From: Arthrobacter sp. Soil764
Lineage (GTDB): Bacteria; Actinomycetota; Actinomycetes; Actinomycetales; Micrococcaceae
Assembly: GCF_001428075.1 (NCBI RefSeq)
Contig: NZ_LMSI01000001.1
Coordinates: 287,512 to 351,511 of the forward strand
Length of the DNA stretch: 64,000 nt
Reading direction: 5' to 3'
Below, in pieces: positions 16,763 to 25,014 of this stretch. Each line of letters starts with the position of its first letter. Positions within the stretch are counted from its first letter, which is position 1. The position numbers were made by a program, and so were the translations under genes. The notes under the pieces were generated by a model. The model did not search any database. It saw nothing but the letters and a program-made list of their open reading frames with translations, and was not told where the DNA came from.

Positions 16763-19608
16763 TGCAGAAACTCGACATCTTCCGGCAGGCTGTGGCCGAT
16801 CCGGCACAGGTGAAGACCCGTGCCATCGACCTGCACGCCAACGCCCATGACGCCTCGCACTTCCTGCTCATCCCGCAGGCGGTGGCCGTAGCCAGGGACG
16901 CCGCAGAGGTGGGCGCCCTGCTCCGGGCCAGCGCTGCGCAGGGCGTTCCGCTCACCCTTCGCTCCGGCGGCACCAGCCTCAGCGGACAGGCGGTCACGGA
17001 CGGCGTGCTGGTGGACGTGCGGCGCAACTTCCGAAACGTCGAAGTGCTCGACGGCGGCGCCAGGGTCCGCGTGCAGCCTGGGGTCACGGTCCGGGCCCTG
17101 AATGCGCGGCTGGCACCCTACGGGCGCAAGTTCGGGCCGGACCCGGCCAGCGAGGCCGCGTGCACCATCGGCGGCGTGGTGGCGAACAACTCCTCGGGCA
17201 TGAACTGCGGCACGGTTGACAACGCGTACCGCACACTCGAGTCGCTCACCGTGGTGCTGCCGTCCGGAACGGTGATCGATACCGGGGCAGCGGACGCGGA
17301 CACCCGGCTGCGGACGCTGGAACCGGAACTGTATGAGGGCCTGGCGCAGCTCGGGGCCAGGGTGCGGGGAAACAGCGATTCCGTGGACCGCATCAGGCAG
17401 CAGTTCAGCATGAAGAACACCATGGGCTACGGCCTTAACTCCCTGCTGGACTACACGCGTCCGGTGGACATGCTGGCGCACCTGATCGTCGGCAGCGAAG
17501 GCACTCTGGGCTTCGTGGCGGAGGCGGTGTTCCGGACCATCCCGCGGCTTCCGCATTCCGCCACCGGCCTGCTGGTCTTCCCGGACCTGCAGGCCGCCAA
17601 CGCCGCATTGCCGGCGCTGGTGGAGACCGGGGCCGCCACGGTGGAACTCCTGGACGCGCTCTCGCTCAAGGTGGGCCAGACGCTGAAGGGGACTCCCGCC
17701 GTCGTCCGCGACCTTGCGGTGCGCGAGCACGCGGCGCTGCTGGTGGAATATTCCGCCGGGCAGCAGGACCAGGTTGCGGCGCTGCGGGAATTGGGCGAAC
17801 GCACCCTCGCCGGCCTGAAGCTGGCTGCCCCGGCGCAGTTCACCGCGGACGCGTCCGCACGTGCGCAGCTGTGGCACCTGCGCAAGGGCCTATACGCCTC
17901 GGTGGCGGGTGCGCGGCCGCAGGGGACCACGGCGCTGCTGGAGGACATAGTGGTGCCGGTCCCGGTCCTGGGGCGCACATGCCGTGAATTGATACGGCTG
18001 TTCGACAAGTACCGGTACGAAAACAGCGTGATCTTTGGACACGCGAAGGACGGCAACGTCCACTTCATGCTCACGGACGGCTTCGCCACGGCGGAGGAGC
18101 TGGACAGGTACAGCGCGTTCACCGAGGACATGGTGGACCTGGTCCTGGGGGAGGGCGGCTCGCTCAAGGCGGAGCACGGCACCGGCCGGGTGATGGCACC
18201 GTATGTGCGGCGGCAGTACGGGGATGAGCTGTACGGCGTGATGCGTCGGATCAAGGAGCTGTTTGATCCTGCCGGCATGCTCAATCCGGGCGTGCTCATG
18301 GACGACGATCCCCAGGCGCACATGCGGCATATCAAGACGGCGCCGCCGGTGGCAGAGGAAGTGGACCGCTGCGTCTCCTGCGGGTACTGCGAGCCGGTGT
18401 GCCCCAGCAAGGACCTCACCCTGACGCCGCGCCAGCGCATCGTCACCCTGCGCGCCATCGAGGCCGCACGGCTCGCCGGCGACACGGCGCTGGTGAAGGA
18501 GCTGGAGAGGGACTACGACTACGAGTCCGTGCAGACCTGCGCCGTGGACGGGATGTGCCAGACTGCTTGCCCGGTGGACATCAACACCGGCGTGCTGGTC
18601 AAGCGGATCCGGCGTTCCGAGGCCGGGCCCGTGGCCAACGGCGCCTGGAACGCCGCGGCCAAGCACTGGAGCGGGGTCACGCGGGGGGCGTCACTGGCCC
18701 TGACCGTGGTGAACAAGCTGCCGGCCCCGGCCGTAATGGCGCCCAACAAGGCGGCGCGCGCAGTGCTGGGCACGGACACTGTGCCGCTGTACTCGCCGGA
18801 GCTGCCCGGCGGCGGTTCCGCACGGAAACGCCCGACGCCGGACCGGGCACCGGACGCCGTCTACTTCCCCGCCTGCGTGGGGACGATGTTCGGGCCGGCC
18901 GGGGCAGGTTCCGAACCCGGCGGGCCTGCTGCCGGACGGGGCGTCCAGTACAGCGGCGTCCAGTACAGCTTTGAGCAGCTGTGTGAACGGGCCGGGATCA
19001 CGCTGCTGGTGCCGGAGGGAATTGATTCACTCTGCTGTGGCACCCCGTGGTCTTCGAAGGGAATGGAGGCTGGCCAGGCCACCATGAAGGAGAAGACGCT
19101 GGCAGCGCTGCGGGAGGCAACCCGGGACGGCGAGCTGGCCATCATCTGCGATGCGTCGTCCTGCACGGAGGGCCTCCGGCAGGCGGTTGAAGCCGATAAC
19201 CCGTTAGTTGGCCAGCGGCCGTTGCGGATGGTGGATGCCGTTGATTTCGTCGCCGAGCACATCCTGCCCAGGCTGCCGGAACACGCAAAGCTCGAATCGC
19301 TGGCTCTGCACCCCACCTGCTCCTCCACACGGCTGGGAATCAACGGCGCCCTGGAGTCGGTGGCCCAGGCCGTGGCGGAGAGGGTGGATGTGCCGGTGAA
19401 CTGGGGCTGCTGCGCCTTCGCGGGGGACCGCGGAATGCTCCACCCCGAGCTCACGGCGTCCGCCACCCGGAAGCAGGCTTTGGAAGTGGGGCAACTGGAC
19501 GCGTCGGCGCACGCCTCGTGCAACCGCACCTGCGAGCTGGGCATGACCCGCGCAACCGGCCAGGAGTACCGGCACGTACTGGAACTGCTGGAAGAGGTCA
19601 CGCGGTAG
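16762..19608 (+). CDS. D-lactate dehydrogenase-like FAD/Fe-S oxidoreductase
   Basis: 948-residue fusion of a GlcD-type FAD oxidase and a GlpC-type Fe-S protein, as in the membrane-associated quinone-linked D-lactate dehydrogenases. Order: FAD-binding PCMH domain (about 35-220; RSGGTSLSGQA, GGVVANNSSGMNCG), FAD-oxidase C domain (about 270-515; FGHAKDGNVHFML, EHGTGR), two 4Fe-4S motifs (CVSCGYCEPVCP near 537; CAVDGMCQTACP near 593), then two cysteine-rich CCG domains (SLCCGTPWSSKGM near 757; NWGCCAFAGDRG near 884). Translationally coupled to permease copy 2. The substrate is inferred from this context; 2-hydroxyglutarate is an alternative for such fusions. Confidence 0.9.
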   Translation: MQKLDIFRQAVADPAQVKTRAIDLHANAHDASHFLLIPQAVAVARDAAEVGALLRASAAQGVPLTLRSGGTSLSGQAVTDGVLVDVRRNFRNVEVLDGGARVRVQPGVTVRALNARLAPYGRKFGPDPASEAACTIGGVVANNSSGMNCGTVDNAYRTLESLTVVLPSGTVIDTGAADADTRLRTLEPELYEGLAQLGARVRGNSDSVDRIRQQFSMKNTMGYGLNSLLDYTRPVDMLAHLIVGSEGTLGFVAEAVFRTIPRLPHSATGLLVFPDLQAANAALPALVETGAATVELLDALSLKVGQTLKGTPAVVRDLAVREHAALLVEYSAGQQDQVAALRELGERTLAGLKLAAPAQFTADASARAQLWHLRKGLYASVAGARPQGTTALLEDIVVPVPVLGRTCRELIRLFDKYRYENSVIFGHAKDGNVHFMLTDGFATAEELDRYSAFTEDMVDLVLGEGGSLKAEHGTGRVMAPYVRRQYGDELYGVMRRIKELFDPAGMLNPGVLMDDDPQAHMRHIKTAPPVAEEVDRCVSCGYCEPVCPSKDLTLTPRQRIVTLRAIEAARLAGDTALVKELERDYDYESVQTCAVDGMCQTACPVDINTGVLVKRIRRSEAGPVANGAWNAAAKHWSGVTRGASLALTVVNKLPAPAVMAPNKAARAVLGTDTVPLYSPELPGGGSARKRPTPDRAPDAVYFPACVGTMFGPAGAGSEPGGPAAGRGVQYSGVQYSFEQLCERAGITLLVPEGIDSLCCGTPWSSKGMEAGQATMKEKTLAALREATRDGELAIICDASSCTEGLRQAVEADNPLVGQRPLRMVDAVDFVAEHILPRLPEHAKLESLALHPTCSSTRLGINGALESVAQAVAERVDVPVNWGCCAFAGDRGMLHPELTASATRKQALEVGQLDASAHASCNRTCELGMTRATGQEYRHVLELLEEVTR

Positions 19609-19611
19609 GCC

Positions 19612-19631
19612 TTCTGCGCGCGCGGGCAGAA
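19612..19631 (+). terminator. Short hairpin after the D-lactate dehydrogenase gene
   Basis: TTCTGC (19612-19617) and GCAGAA (19626-19631) enclose an 8-base GC-rich loop directly after the stop codon. A weak terminator candidate, placed immediately before the right copy of the 42-bp repeat. Confidence 0.35.
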
Positions 19632-19632
19632 A

Positions 19633-19704
19633 CGGGCTTTCCAGGAGAAGCGTGAGCCGAACTTCACAGGCGGCAAATTGCCTTTGTCTCCCGCTGATTT
19701 GTAA
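19633..19704 (+). pseudogene. Crotonase (paaG) 3'-end remnant; right copy of the 42-bp repeat
   Basis: Bases 19633-19674 match 8195-8236 at 40 of 42 positions and keep the reading frame RAFQEKREPNFTGG; the frame then runs nine more codons to a TAA at 19702-19704. No other part of the crotonase is present, since the sequence before it is the end of the D-lactate dehydrogenase gene. It is a fragment, not a gene. It ends 10 bases before galU, which suggests that the crotonase gene once lay directly upstream of galU and that the intervening block was inserted with duplication of the junction. Confidence 0.8.
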
Positions 19705-19713
19705 GGTTCAGCT

Positions 19714-20604
19714 ATGACTAAGGGGAAAGCTATTACCAAAGCCGTCATTCCTGCTGCCGGATTGGGGACACGCTTCCTGCCCGCCACCAAGGCAATGCCG
19801 AAGGAAATGCTGCCGGTGGTTGACCGCCCGGCCATCCAGTACGTGGTGGAGGAAGCGGTTGATGCGGGCCTCACGGACCTGCTGATGATCACGGGCCGCA
19901 ACAAGCGCGCCTTGGAGGACCACTTTGACCGCGAGCCCGGCCTGGAGGCCGCGCTGGAGGCCAAGGGGGACAAGGACAAGCTGGGCATGGTGGACTACGC
20001 CTCCAATCTGGGCCCCATCCACTATGTCCGCCAGGGCGAGGCCAAGGGCCTGGGCCACGCAGTGCTCTGCGCGCAGCAGCACGTGGGCGACGAGCCCTTT
20101 GCGGTGCTCCTGGGTGATGACCTCATTGACGAGGCTGAGGACCTGCTGAGCACCATGATGGAGGTGCAGCAAAAGACCGGCGGTTCCGTGATCGCGCTGA
20201 TCGAGGTTGATCCGTCGCAGATCAGTGCGTACGGCTGCGCAGACATCACCGCTGTGGAAGGCGAGGACTACGTCCGCGTCAACAGCCTGGTGGAGAAGCC
20301 GGCTGTCGGCGAGGCGCCGTCCAACCTGGCCGTGATCGGCCGCTACGTGCTGCACCACTCCGTGTTCGGCGTCCTGGAGAACACCGAGCCCGGCCGCGGC
20401 AACGAGATCCAGCTGACGGACGCCCTGCAGACCCTTGCCGCCGGCGAGGGCGAAGGCTCTGGCGTTTACGGTGTGGTCTTCAAGGGCCGCCGGTACGACA
20501 CCGGGGACAAGCTCAGCTACCTCAAGGCCGTCATCACCCTCGCATCCGAGCGCGTGGAGTTCGGCGAGGACCTGAAGACCTGGATGAAGAGCTTCGTCGG
20601 GTAG
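19714..20604 (+). CDS. galU: UTP-glucose-1-phosphate uridylyltransferase
   Basis: Makes UDP-glucose from UTP and glucose-1-phosphate for cell-envelope glycans. 296 residues, standard for bacterial GalU. Signatures: KAVIPAAGLGTRFLPATKAMPKEMLPVVDRPAIQYVVEEA at the N-terminus (nucleotide-binding loop and the Lys pair), AVLLGDDL (metal-binding Asp), SLVEKP and GNEIQLTDAL. It starts the polysaccharide region on the plus strand and ends convergent to rmlA with a strong shared terminator. A leading Lys/Gly/Lys-rich start (MTKGKAITK) follows a GTAAGG ribosome-binding site. Confidence 0.97.
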   Translation: MTKGKAITKAVIPAAGLGTRFLPATKAMPKEMLPVVDRPAIQYVVEEAVDAGLTDLLMITGRNKRALEDHFDREPGLEAALEAKGDKDKLGMVDYASNLGPIHYVRQGEAKGLGHAVLCAQQHVGDEPFAVLLGDDLIDEAEDLLSTMMEVQQKTGGSVIALIEVDPSQISAYGCADITAVEGEDYVRVNSLVEKPAVGEAPSNLAVIGRYVLHHSVFGVLENTEPGRGNEIQLTDALQTLAAGEGEGSGVYGVVFKGRRYDTGDKLSYLKAVITLASERVEFGEDLKTWMKSFVG

Positions 20605-20618
20605 TTTTGACGCAAAAC

Positions 20619-20651
20619 ATCGGGCCCATCACTGTTCGTGATGGGCCCGAT
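20619..20651. terminator. Bidirectional terminator between galU and rmlA
   Basis: A perfect 14-bp stem, ATCGGGCCCATCAC (20619-20632) and its complement (20638-20651), with loop TGTTC. It is flanked by AAAACA on one side and GTCATTTAA on the other, giving a short U-rich tail in both directions between two convergent genes. Confidence 0.85.
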
Positions 20652-20675
20652 GTCATTTAAGGCGATTGTCGGTGA

Positions 20676-21581
20676 TTAGCGAGTTACGAGCTCCAGCCGC
20701 TCGGCGGATGTCTCGGCACTTTCTGCCAGGAGCTCCAGCAGGTACTTGCCGTAGCCGCTCTTCGCAAGCGGCTCGGCGCGTTCCCGGAGCTCGTCGTCGC
20801 TGAGGAAGCCGAGACGCCACGCGATTTCCTCCGGGCAGCCGATGGAGAGTCCCTGCCGGTGCTGCACTGTGCGGACAAACTCAGACGCGTCGTTAAGGTC
20901 ATTGAAGGTCCCCGTGTCCAACCAGGCGGTGCCGCGGGGAAGGATCTCCACCTGCAGCTTGCCCCGCTCCAGGTAGACGCGATTGACGTCGGTTATCTCC
21001 AGCTCGCCCCGTGCGGAGGGCTTCAGGTTGCGGGCAATCTGCACTACGTCATTGTCATAGAAGTAAAGGCCGGGCACTGCATAATGGCTCTTGGGTTCGG
21101 CAGGCTTCTCCTCAAGGGAGATTGCCCGCCCGTTCTCGTCGAACTCCACCACGCCGTAGGCAGAAGGGTCCGCGACACGGTAGCCGAAGACAGCTCCACC
21201 ATCGATGTTTTCAAACCGCCGCAGCTGGGTTCCCATGCCTTGGCCGTAGAAAATGTTGTCGCCAAGCACCAGAGCGACGGGGCCGTCACCAATGTGCTCA
21301 GCACCCAGGACAAAGGCCTGAGCCAGACCATCCGGCGAGGGCTGCTGGGTGTACGTGATATTGACACCGAAGCGGCTGCCGTCGCCCAGCAGTCGCTGGA
21401 ACTGGTCTGCGTCGTGCGGTGTGGTGATGATCAGGATGTCCCGGATGCTGGCCAGCATGAGTGTGGACAGCGGGTAGTAGATCATGGGTTTGTCGTATAC
21501 CGGGACCAGCTGTTTGCTGATGCCCAGAGTGATTGGATGAAGACGTGAACCGGTTCCCCCGGCGAGGATAATTCCGCGCAT
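20676..21581 (-). CDS. rmlA: Glucose-1-phosphate thymidylyltransferase
   Basis: First step of dTDP-L-rhamnose synthesis: dTTP plus glucose-1-phosphate gives dTDP-glucose. 301 residues from the ATG at 21581; the longer open frame upstream lacks family character. Signatures: [86 protein letters not shown]. rmlB, C and D are not in the window, so they must lie elsewhere. The ribosome-binding site is weak. The upstream VanZ-like gene runs in the same direction, and its end lies about 45 bases before the ATG. Confidence 0.95.
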   Translation of the reverse strand: MRGIILAGGTGSRLHPITLGISKQLVPVYDKPMIYYPLSTLMLASIRDILIITTPHDADQFQRLLGDGSRFGVNITYTQQPSPDGLAQAFVLGAEHIGDGPVALVLGDNIFYGQGMGTQLRRFENIDGGAVFGYRVADPSAYGVVEFDENGRAISLEEKPAEPKSHYAVPGLYFYDNDVVQIARNLKPSARGELEITDVNRVYLERGKLQVEILPRGTAWLDTGTFNDLNDASEFVRTVQHRQGLSIGCPEEIAWRLGFLSDDELRERAEPLAKSGYGKYLLELLAESAETSAERLELVTR

Positions 21582-21627
21582 TACTGTATTTTCCGTGACG
21601 CCGGAAATGGAACCAAATTTGTTCACG

Positions 21628-22089
21628 TCACGATGGGCCAGAGATCGCTCCTGGGCCTGGACCTGGGCTGACCTCGAATTCACGCCTCAACAGCACCACG
21701 AGAAGACCACCTATTGTCGATCCCGCAGTGTTCGTGACAATGTCTGACAAAGCTGCAAAGCGGCTGTGGAGAAACAAAAGTTGACCCAGCTCGATGCACC
21801 CTGAAACCAACAGTCCCAGGGCAGCTATCTGCCACCAGTATTTCCTGGGAAAAGCAAGGCTGCTGACAATTCCGAGCGGAACAAACAGCAGGACGTTGGC
21901 AGCCGCTTCAACCAACGTGTAGTTCAGCCAGCCGGGAACGCCGAGCCGGTGAAGAATGTCTAGGACACTTGCTAATTGCCCCTGGACTGGCTGATCTATG
22001 GGGGAGGGCCAGAACGCAATGAAGGCGAGGGGGATGAGCATAGCCGCCAGGGCAGTGCGCCAAAGCCGCTGGTTCTGGAGGATTGTCAA
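21628..22089 (-). CDS. VanZ-like membrane protein
   Basis: 153-residue protein with four predicted membrane segments and the VanZ-type core: an N-terminal TM with WPSPID, then [31 protein letters not shown] and [33 protein letters not shown], where the conserved E-Q...D..TN..G pattern of the family is seen. VanZ proteins are linked to glycopeptide tolerance and envelope glycan processes; the role here is unknown but fits the polysaccharide locus. The start is uncertain: TTG at 22089 or the ATG at 22041, which would shorten the N-terminus by 16 residues. Confidence 0.8.
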   Translation of the reverse strand: MTILQNQRLWRTALAAMLIPLAFIAFWPSPIDQPVQGQLASVLDILHRLGVPGWLNYTLVEAAANVLLFVPLGIVSSLAFPRKYWWQIAALGLLVSGCIELGQLLFLHSRFAALSDIVTNTAGSTIGGLLVVLLRREFEVSPGPGPGAISGPS

Positions 22090-22096
22090 AGACGTC

Positions 22097-22243
22097 TCAA
22101 GCGGTCACTAGAAGGGCGTAGGCCGCGGTTCCGAGGGCAGAGAGGGCGAGGAGCGACAGTAGGGCGTAACGGACTACTTGAGGCTGGGGGAGTGGAACGG
22201 AAAAGTCGTACTCGCGTGGTGCTCTGCGCCAATGTCTCCCCAT
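22097..22243 (-). CDS. Single-TM microprotein upstream of the VanZ-like gene
   Basis: 48 residues from the ATG at 22243: a short polar, basic head (MGRHWRRAPREYDFSVPLPQPQ) followed by one membrane segment (about 25-46, RYALLSLLALSALGTAAYALLV). Seven bases separate it from the VanZ-like TTG start, suggesting co-translation. The open frame extends upstream into the terminator of the next gene, so the internal ATG is the only sensible start. Support is limited to composition and spacing. Confidence 0.45.
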   Translation of the reverse strand: MGRHWRRAPREYDFSVPLPQPQVVRYALLSLLALSALGTAAYALLVTA

Positions 22244-22270
22244 AGATCCAATAGATACCACACAAAGCAA

Positions 22271-22310
22271 AAGGTGGGTGCCTCTCCAATATCGGGGAGG
22301 CACCCACCTT
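22271..22310 (-). terminator. Rho-independent terminator of the LAxTG-protein gene
   Basis: A 14-bp perfect stem, AAGGTGGGTGCCTC (22271-22284) and GAGGCACCCACCTT (22297-22310), followed on the minus strand by TTTTGCTTTG. It lies 25 bases after the stop of the minus-strand gene at 22335. Confidence 0.9.
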
Positions 22311-22334
22311 CGTTGGTGCTATGAAGGGTTGCGG

Positions 22335-22946
22335 CTAAGCAGCAGCCTCTGCCTTGGCGCGGCGGCGAACCACTACTACCGAGGTGGCGCCTGCGGCCAG
22401 TGCGCCAGCGCCGACCAGGGTCCAGAGAACCAGGCCGGAGTCGGCGCCGGTGTTGGCCAGGCCCGTGTTGGCCAGCGGAGCGCCGCCCGTGGTGCCGGCA
22501 GCGTTGCCACCGGTGTTGGCCAGCGAAGCTGCCACGGTGACCGTGACGGGGCCAACGACAACACCGGACGTGGTGCCGGTTGCGGTCAGGCTATAGGTGC
22601 CGGCCTCGTTGATGGCGATCGGCAGGGCGAAAGCACCCTGTGCGTCGGCCGTGGTGGAAAGCTCCTGCGCTTCGGCGACAACGGCGATACGTGCTGCCAC
22701 TGCCCGGCTACCGGCAATGTTGGCGCCGTTGGAAGCGGGTGCCTGGCCCGGCGTAACGCGGATGATCAGCCGTTCTCCGGCAAGGAAGCCCTGGCCCCGG
22801 AAGACAAAGGTCTCGCCCGGGCCAACGGTGCCATCGGAAACGGCCGCCTGCGGCGGAAGTGCCGGATAGGTTGCGGCCATCGCGGGCGCGGAACCGATGA
22901 GTGCAATGGAGCCCGCAAGTGCGAGTGCAGCGAAAGTCTTCTTCAT
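22335..22946 (-). CDS. Cell-wall-anchored protein with LANTG sorting signals
   Basis: 203 residues from the ATG at 22946 (GGGGGG ribosome-binding site). Signal peptide at 1-25 (MKKTFAALALAGSIALIGSAPAMAA). A single immunoglobulin-like or bacterial-Ig beta domain follows (about 30-135: VGPGETFVFRGQGFLAGERLIIRV, AGTYSLTATGTTSG). The C-terminal region carries LANTG three times (about 138-165), then a hydrophobic segment and the tail RRRAKAEAAA: a typical sortase sorting signal. LAxTG is the motif used by class E sortases of high-GC Gram-positives. Probably a surface protein of the envelope locus. No sortase gene is in the window. Confidence 0.85.
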   Translation of the reverse strand: MKKTFAALALAGSIALIGSAPAMAATYPALPPQAAVSDGTVGPGETFVFRGQGFLAGERLIIRVTPGQAPASNGANIAGSRAVAARIAVVAEAQELSTTADAQGAFALPIAINEAGTYSLTATGTTSGVVVGPVTVTVAASLANTGGNAAGTTGGAPLANTGLANTGADSGLVLWTLVGAGALAAGATSVVVVRRRAKAEAAA

Positions 22947-23127
22947 GTGTGTCCCCCCGGAGACGTTAATTTTCTTTGATACCCGATATGGGGAAATGTC
23001 CCCTCCGCACGAGACCAGTGCAGAACCACGGATAGATATCCCAGATAGAAGATACCATCCCAGCGCCTGCGCAACCAACCTCAATCCAGTTGATTTACAC
23101 AGTGTTAACGCAAGAGTCACATAGCTT

Positions 23128-24993
23128 TCAGCCTTGGTCGCAGCTTGCATTTACGTTAGGCAAGACAACGTCCTTTACAGACTGGACAGTGGGCGTGACA
23201 ACCACGTTAGGTTCCGTGTGCTGCACGATCTTTCCAAAGGTGAACTCCAAAGTTTTGGTTTCACCTGGTGCCAGTTGTTGGCTTACGACGCCGACAGGCC
23301 GGTTCGAGTGCAAGTAGGGAGCGAAGGCAATTTTTTGGCCCTCGAGGGCGGCTGATTCGATGTTTGCCTGAACTGGTCCGTATGCAACGATATTGGTCTG
23401 CACCGTTCCAGGTGGAACCCCAAACGCCCCAGCCCCGGTGACGTATGACGGCAATGAGGTTGCGGCGTTGGCCGGTGCAGTGTTTGTACTGGTCACACGT
23501 ACCGTTGTTTGTTCATAGCCGTCCACCGGGCAATCTTTAACGAGTTGAACGGTGCGCTTGACGTAGTAGTCCATTTTGGCGCCAGTGCCGTCATTGAGGT
23601 AGATGCCGAACTCGGCGGGGGAAACACTCACCCCTGAAACGGAGCCGCTTAACGTGTACTTTCCCAGCACAGACTGCTCGTCCGAATTAGCAGACCAAAC
23701 CAAGACACGTCCTTCTTCCGTCCCGCGGGTAATGCCAGTAATAAGGCCTTTGGCCTCGCCTTTGCCGCTGGAAAGAGCGGCGAAGACTTCCTGGGCCACA
23801 CCAGAGAAGTAAGCATCCTGTAGCTTTGGCTGCTGAATCTTGGCGTAGGCGTCTGAGAGTAGTGTCGACACGACGTTGTCCCCCGTCAGTTCCGTTGGCA
23901 GGCCAGATCCCTTGACCGCCGCGAGTTCGGGACCGGTGACCGAAACTGGTCCTGTAGACCGGAGGATGTAGCTCAGGCCCACGGGGTCAATGGAGATAAC
24001 CCCGTCTAAAAGCTGCCCGGTTTTTCTCTCCCACATGGCACGAGCAGTTGAAGCAGCCGTAGGGAAATCAGGCGTTAGATTGACGTCCTGCATGAATTTT
24101 CCCAAACGAGCTGAATAGATCTGCTGTTGCTCTCCCCCGATTACGACCGGAGGAGATATGACGCCAAGCTCCGTGGCACTCGTTTGATTCCCTAGGCTCA
24201 ATCGCCCACCGTCTATTGTGAGTACTGCTAACGCTCCTGGAATTCCTCCGGTTGCACGGACTTCCGCATTATTCTGAATCATGAGGAGGTATTCTCGGCG
24301 CCCGGAGTTGCCCATCATGTTCGGGGCTAGGCGTGCGACGTCGGCGGCTGTAGTGATACCTCCGCTCAAAGAAGATAGTTGTTTCCGTGCGCCCACTACA
24401 GGGCTTGCTACTTCTGCAATGAGGTTCTGGGTCTCAATTGCCCGCAGCCTGTCTAAGGATTGTTCCACAGCGTTTGCTGCCCTGGCTATCAGCGGTTGGG
24501 CGTCCACGAGAGGCTGTAGATCCATACCCTCTGGACCCGGGCGAAGGGAGTCCCACCCAAGACTGTGGAGACTCAAAACAAGGGGTTCGGCAGCAAGGCG
24601 GGCGACGTCATCGGCGGATGTAGCCACTGTAGTTACAGCCTGCAAATTAGAACCTATCCCAGGTAGGACCGAAGCCGTCATCCACAGAGGGTCGGATGTG
24701 GCTTCTCGAGCCTTGGCAGTGTGAATTTTGAGAGTGCCAATGGTCTCTGTCGCTCCCTCGGAATCACCATTCAGAACTTGTGACTTAAGCTTTGGCCCGA
24801 GGCTTATTGCAGCATTTAACTCTTCATTGATAGTCGAAGTCTTCAATCCCAACCAGACGAATCCGGCAAGCATGAAAGTCAAAAAAATGGCAACGACTGC
24901 AAAAAGACGTGTCTTGGCGGTTTTCTTCATCCCTGTTATTGAGAATCTGTCCGATGCATTGTTAGGCGGACCTGCACCTTCAAAGGGTTTCAT
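23128..24993 (-). CDS. DUF4012 family envelope protein
   Basis: 621-residue protein with one N-terminal membrane anchor (about 28-50, LFAVVAIFLTFMLAGFVWLGL) and a long extracytoplasmic domain of the DUF4012 type: MMGNSGRREYLLMIQNNAEVRATGGIPGALAVL followed by VISIDPVGLSYILRSTGPVSVTG. These proteins are regular members of actinobacterial exopolysaccharide loci next to polyprenyl glycosylphosphotransferases; the biochemical role is not established. The LytR-CpsA-Psr fold is sometimes compared with such domains, but no Arg cluster of that family is visible. A downstream start at the second Met (residue 22) would keep the anchor. Twenty-one bases separate it from the next minus-strand gene. Confidence 0.85.
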   Translation of the reverse strand: MKPFEGAGPPNNASDRFSITGMKKTAKTRLFAVVAIFLTFMLAGFVWLGLKTSTINEELNAAISLGPKLKSQVLNGDSEGATETIGTLKIHTAKAREATSDPLWMTASVLPGIGSNLQAVTTVATSADDVARLAAEPLVLSLHSLGWDSLRPGPEGMDLQPLVDAQPLIARAANAVEQSLDRLRAIETQNLIAEVASPVVGARKQLSSLSGGITTAADVARLAPNMMGNSGRREYLLMIQNNAEVRATGGIPGALAVLTIDGGRLSLGNQTSATELGVISPPVVIGGEQQQIYSARLGKFMQDVNLTPDFPTAASTARAMWERKTGQLLDGVISIDPVGLSYILRSTGPVSVTGPELAAVKGSGLPTELTGDNVVSTLLSDAYAKIQQPKLQDAYFSGVAQEVFAALSSGKGEAKGLITGITRGTEEGRVLVWSANSDEQSVLGKYTLSGSVSGVSVSPAEFGIYLNDGTGAKMDYYVKRTVQLVKDCPVDGYEQTTVRVTSTNTAPANAATSLPSYVTGAGAFGVPPGTVQTNIVAYGPVQANIESAALEGQKIAFAPYLHSNRPVGVVSQQLAPGETKTLEFTFGKIVQHTEPNVVVTPTVQSVKDVVLPNVNASCDQG

Positions 24994-25014
24994 CGTGGCA
25001 GCCTTTCGTGGACG

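Noticed and set aside
16294..17877. 527-codon minus-strand frame across permease copy 2 and the D-lactate dehydrogenase gene
   Set aside because: It spans two well-supported plus-strand genes and their overlap; a shadow.
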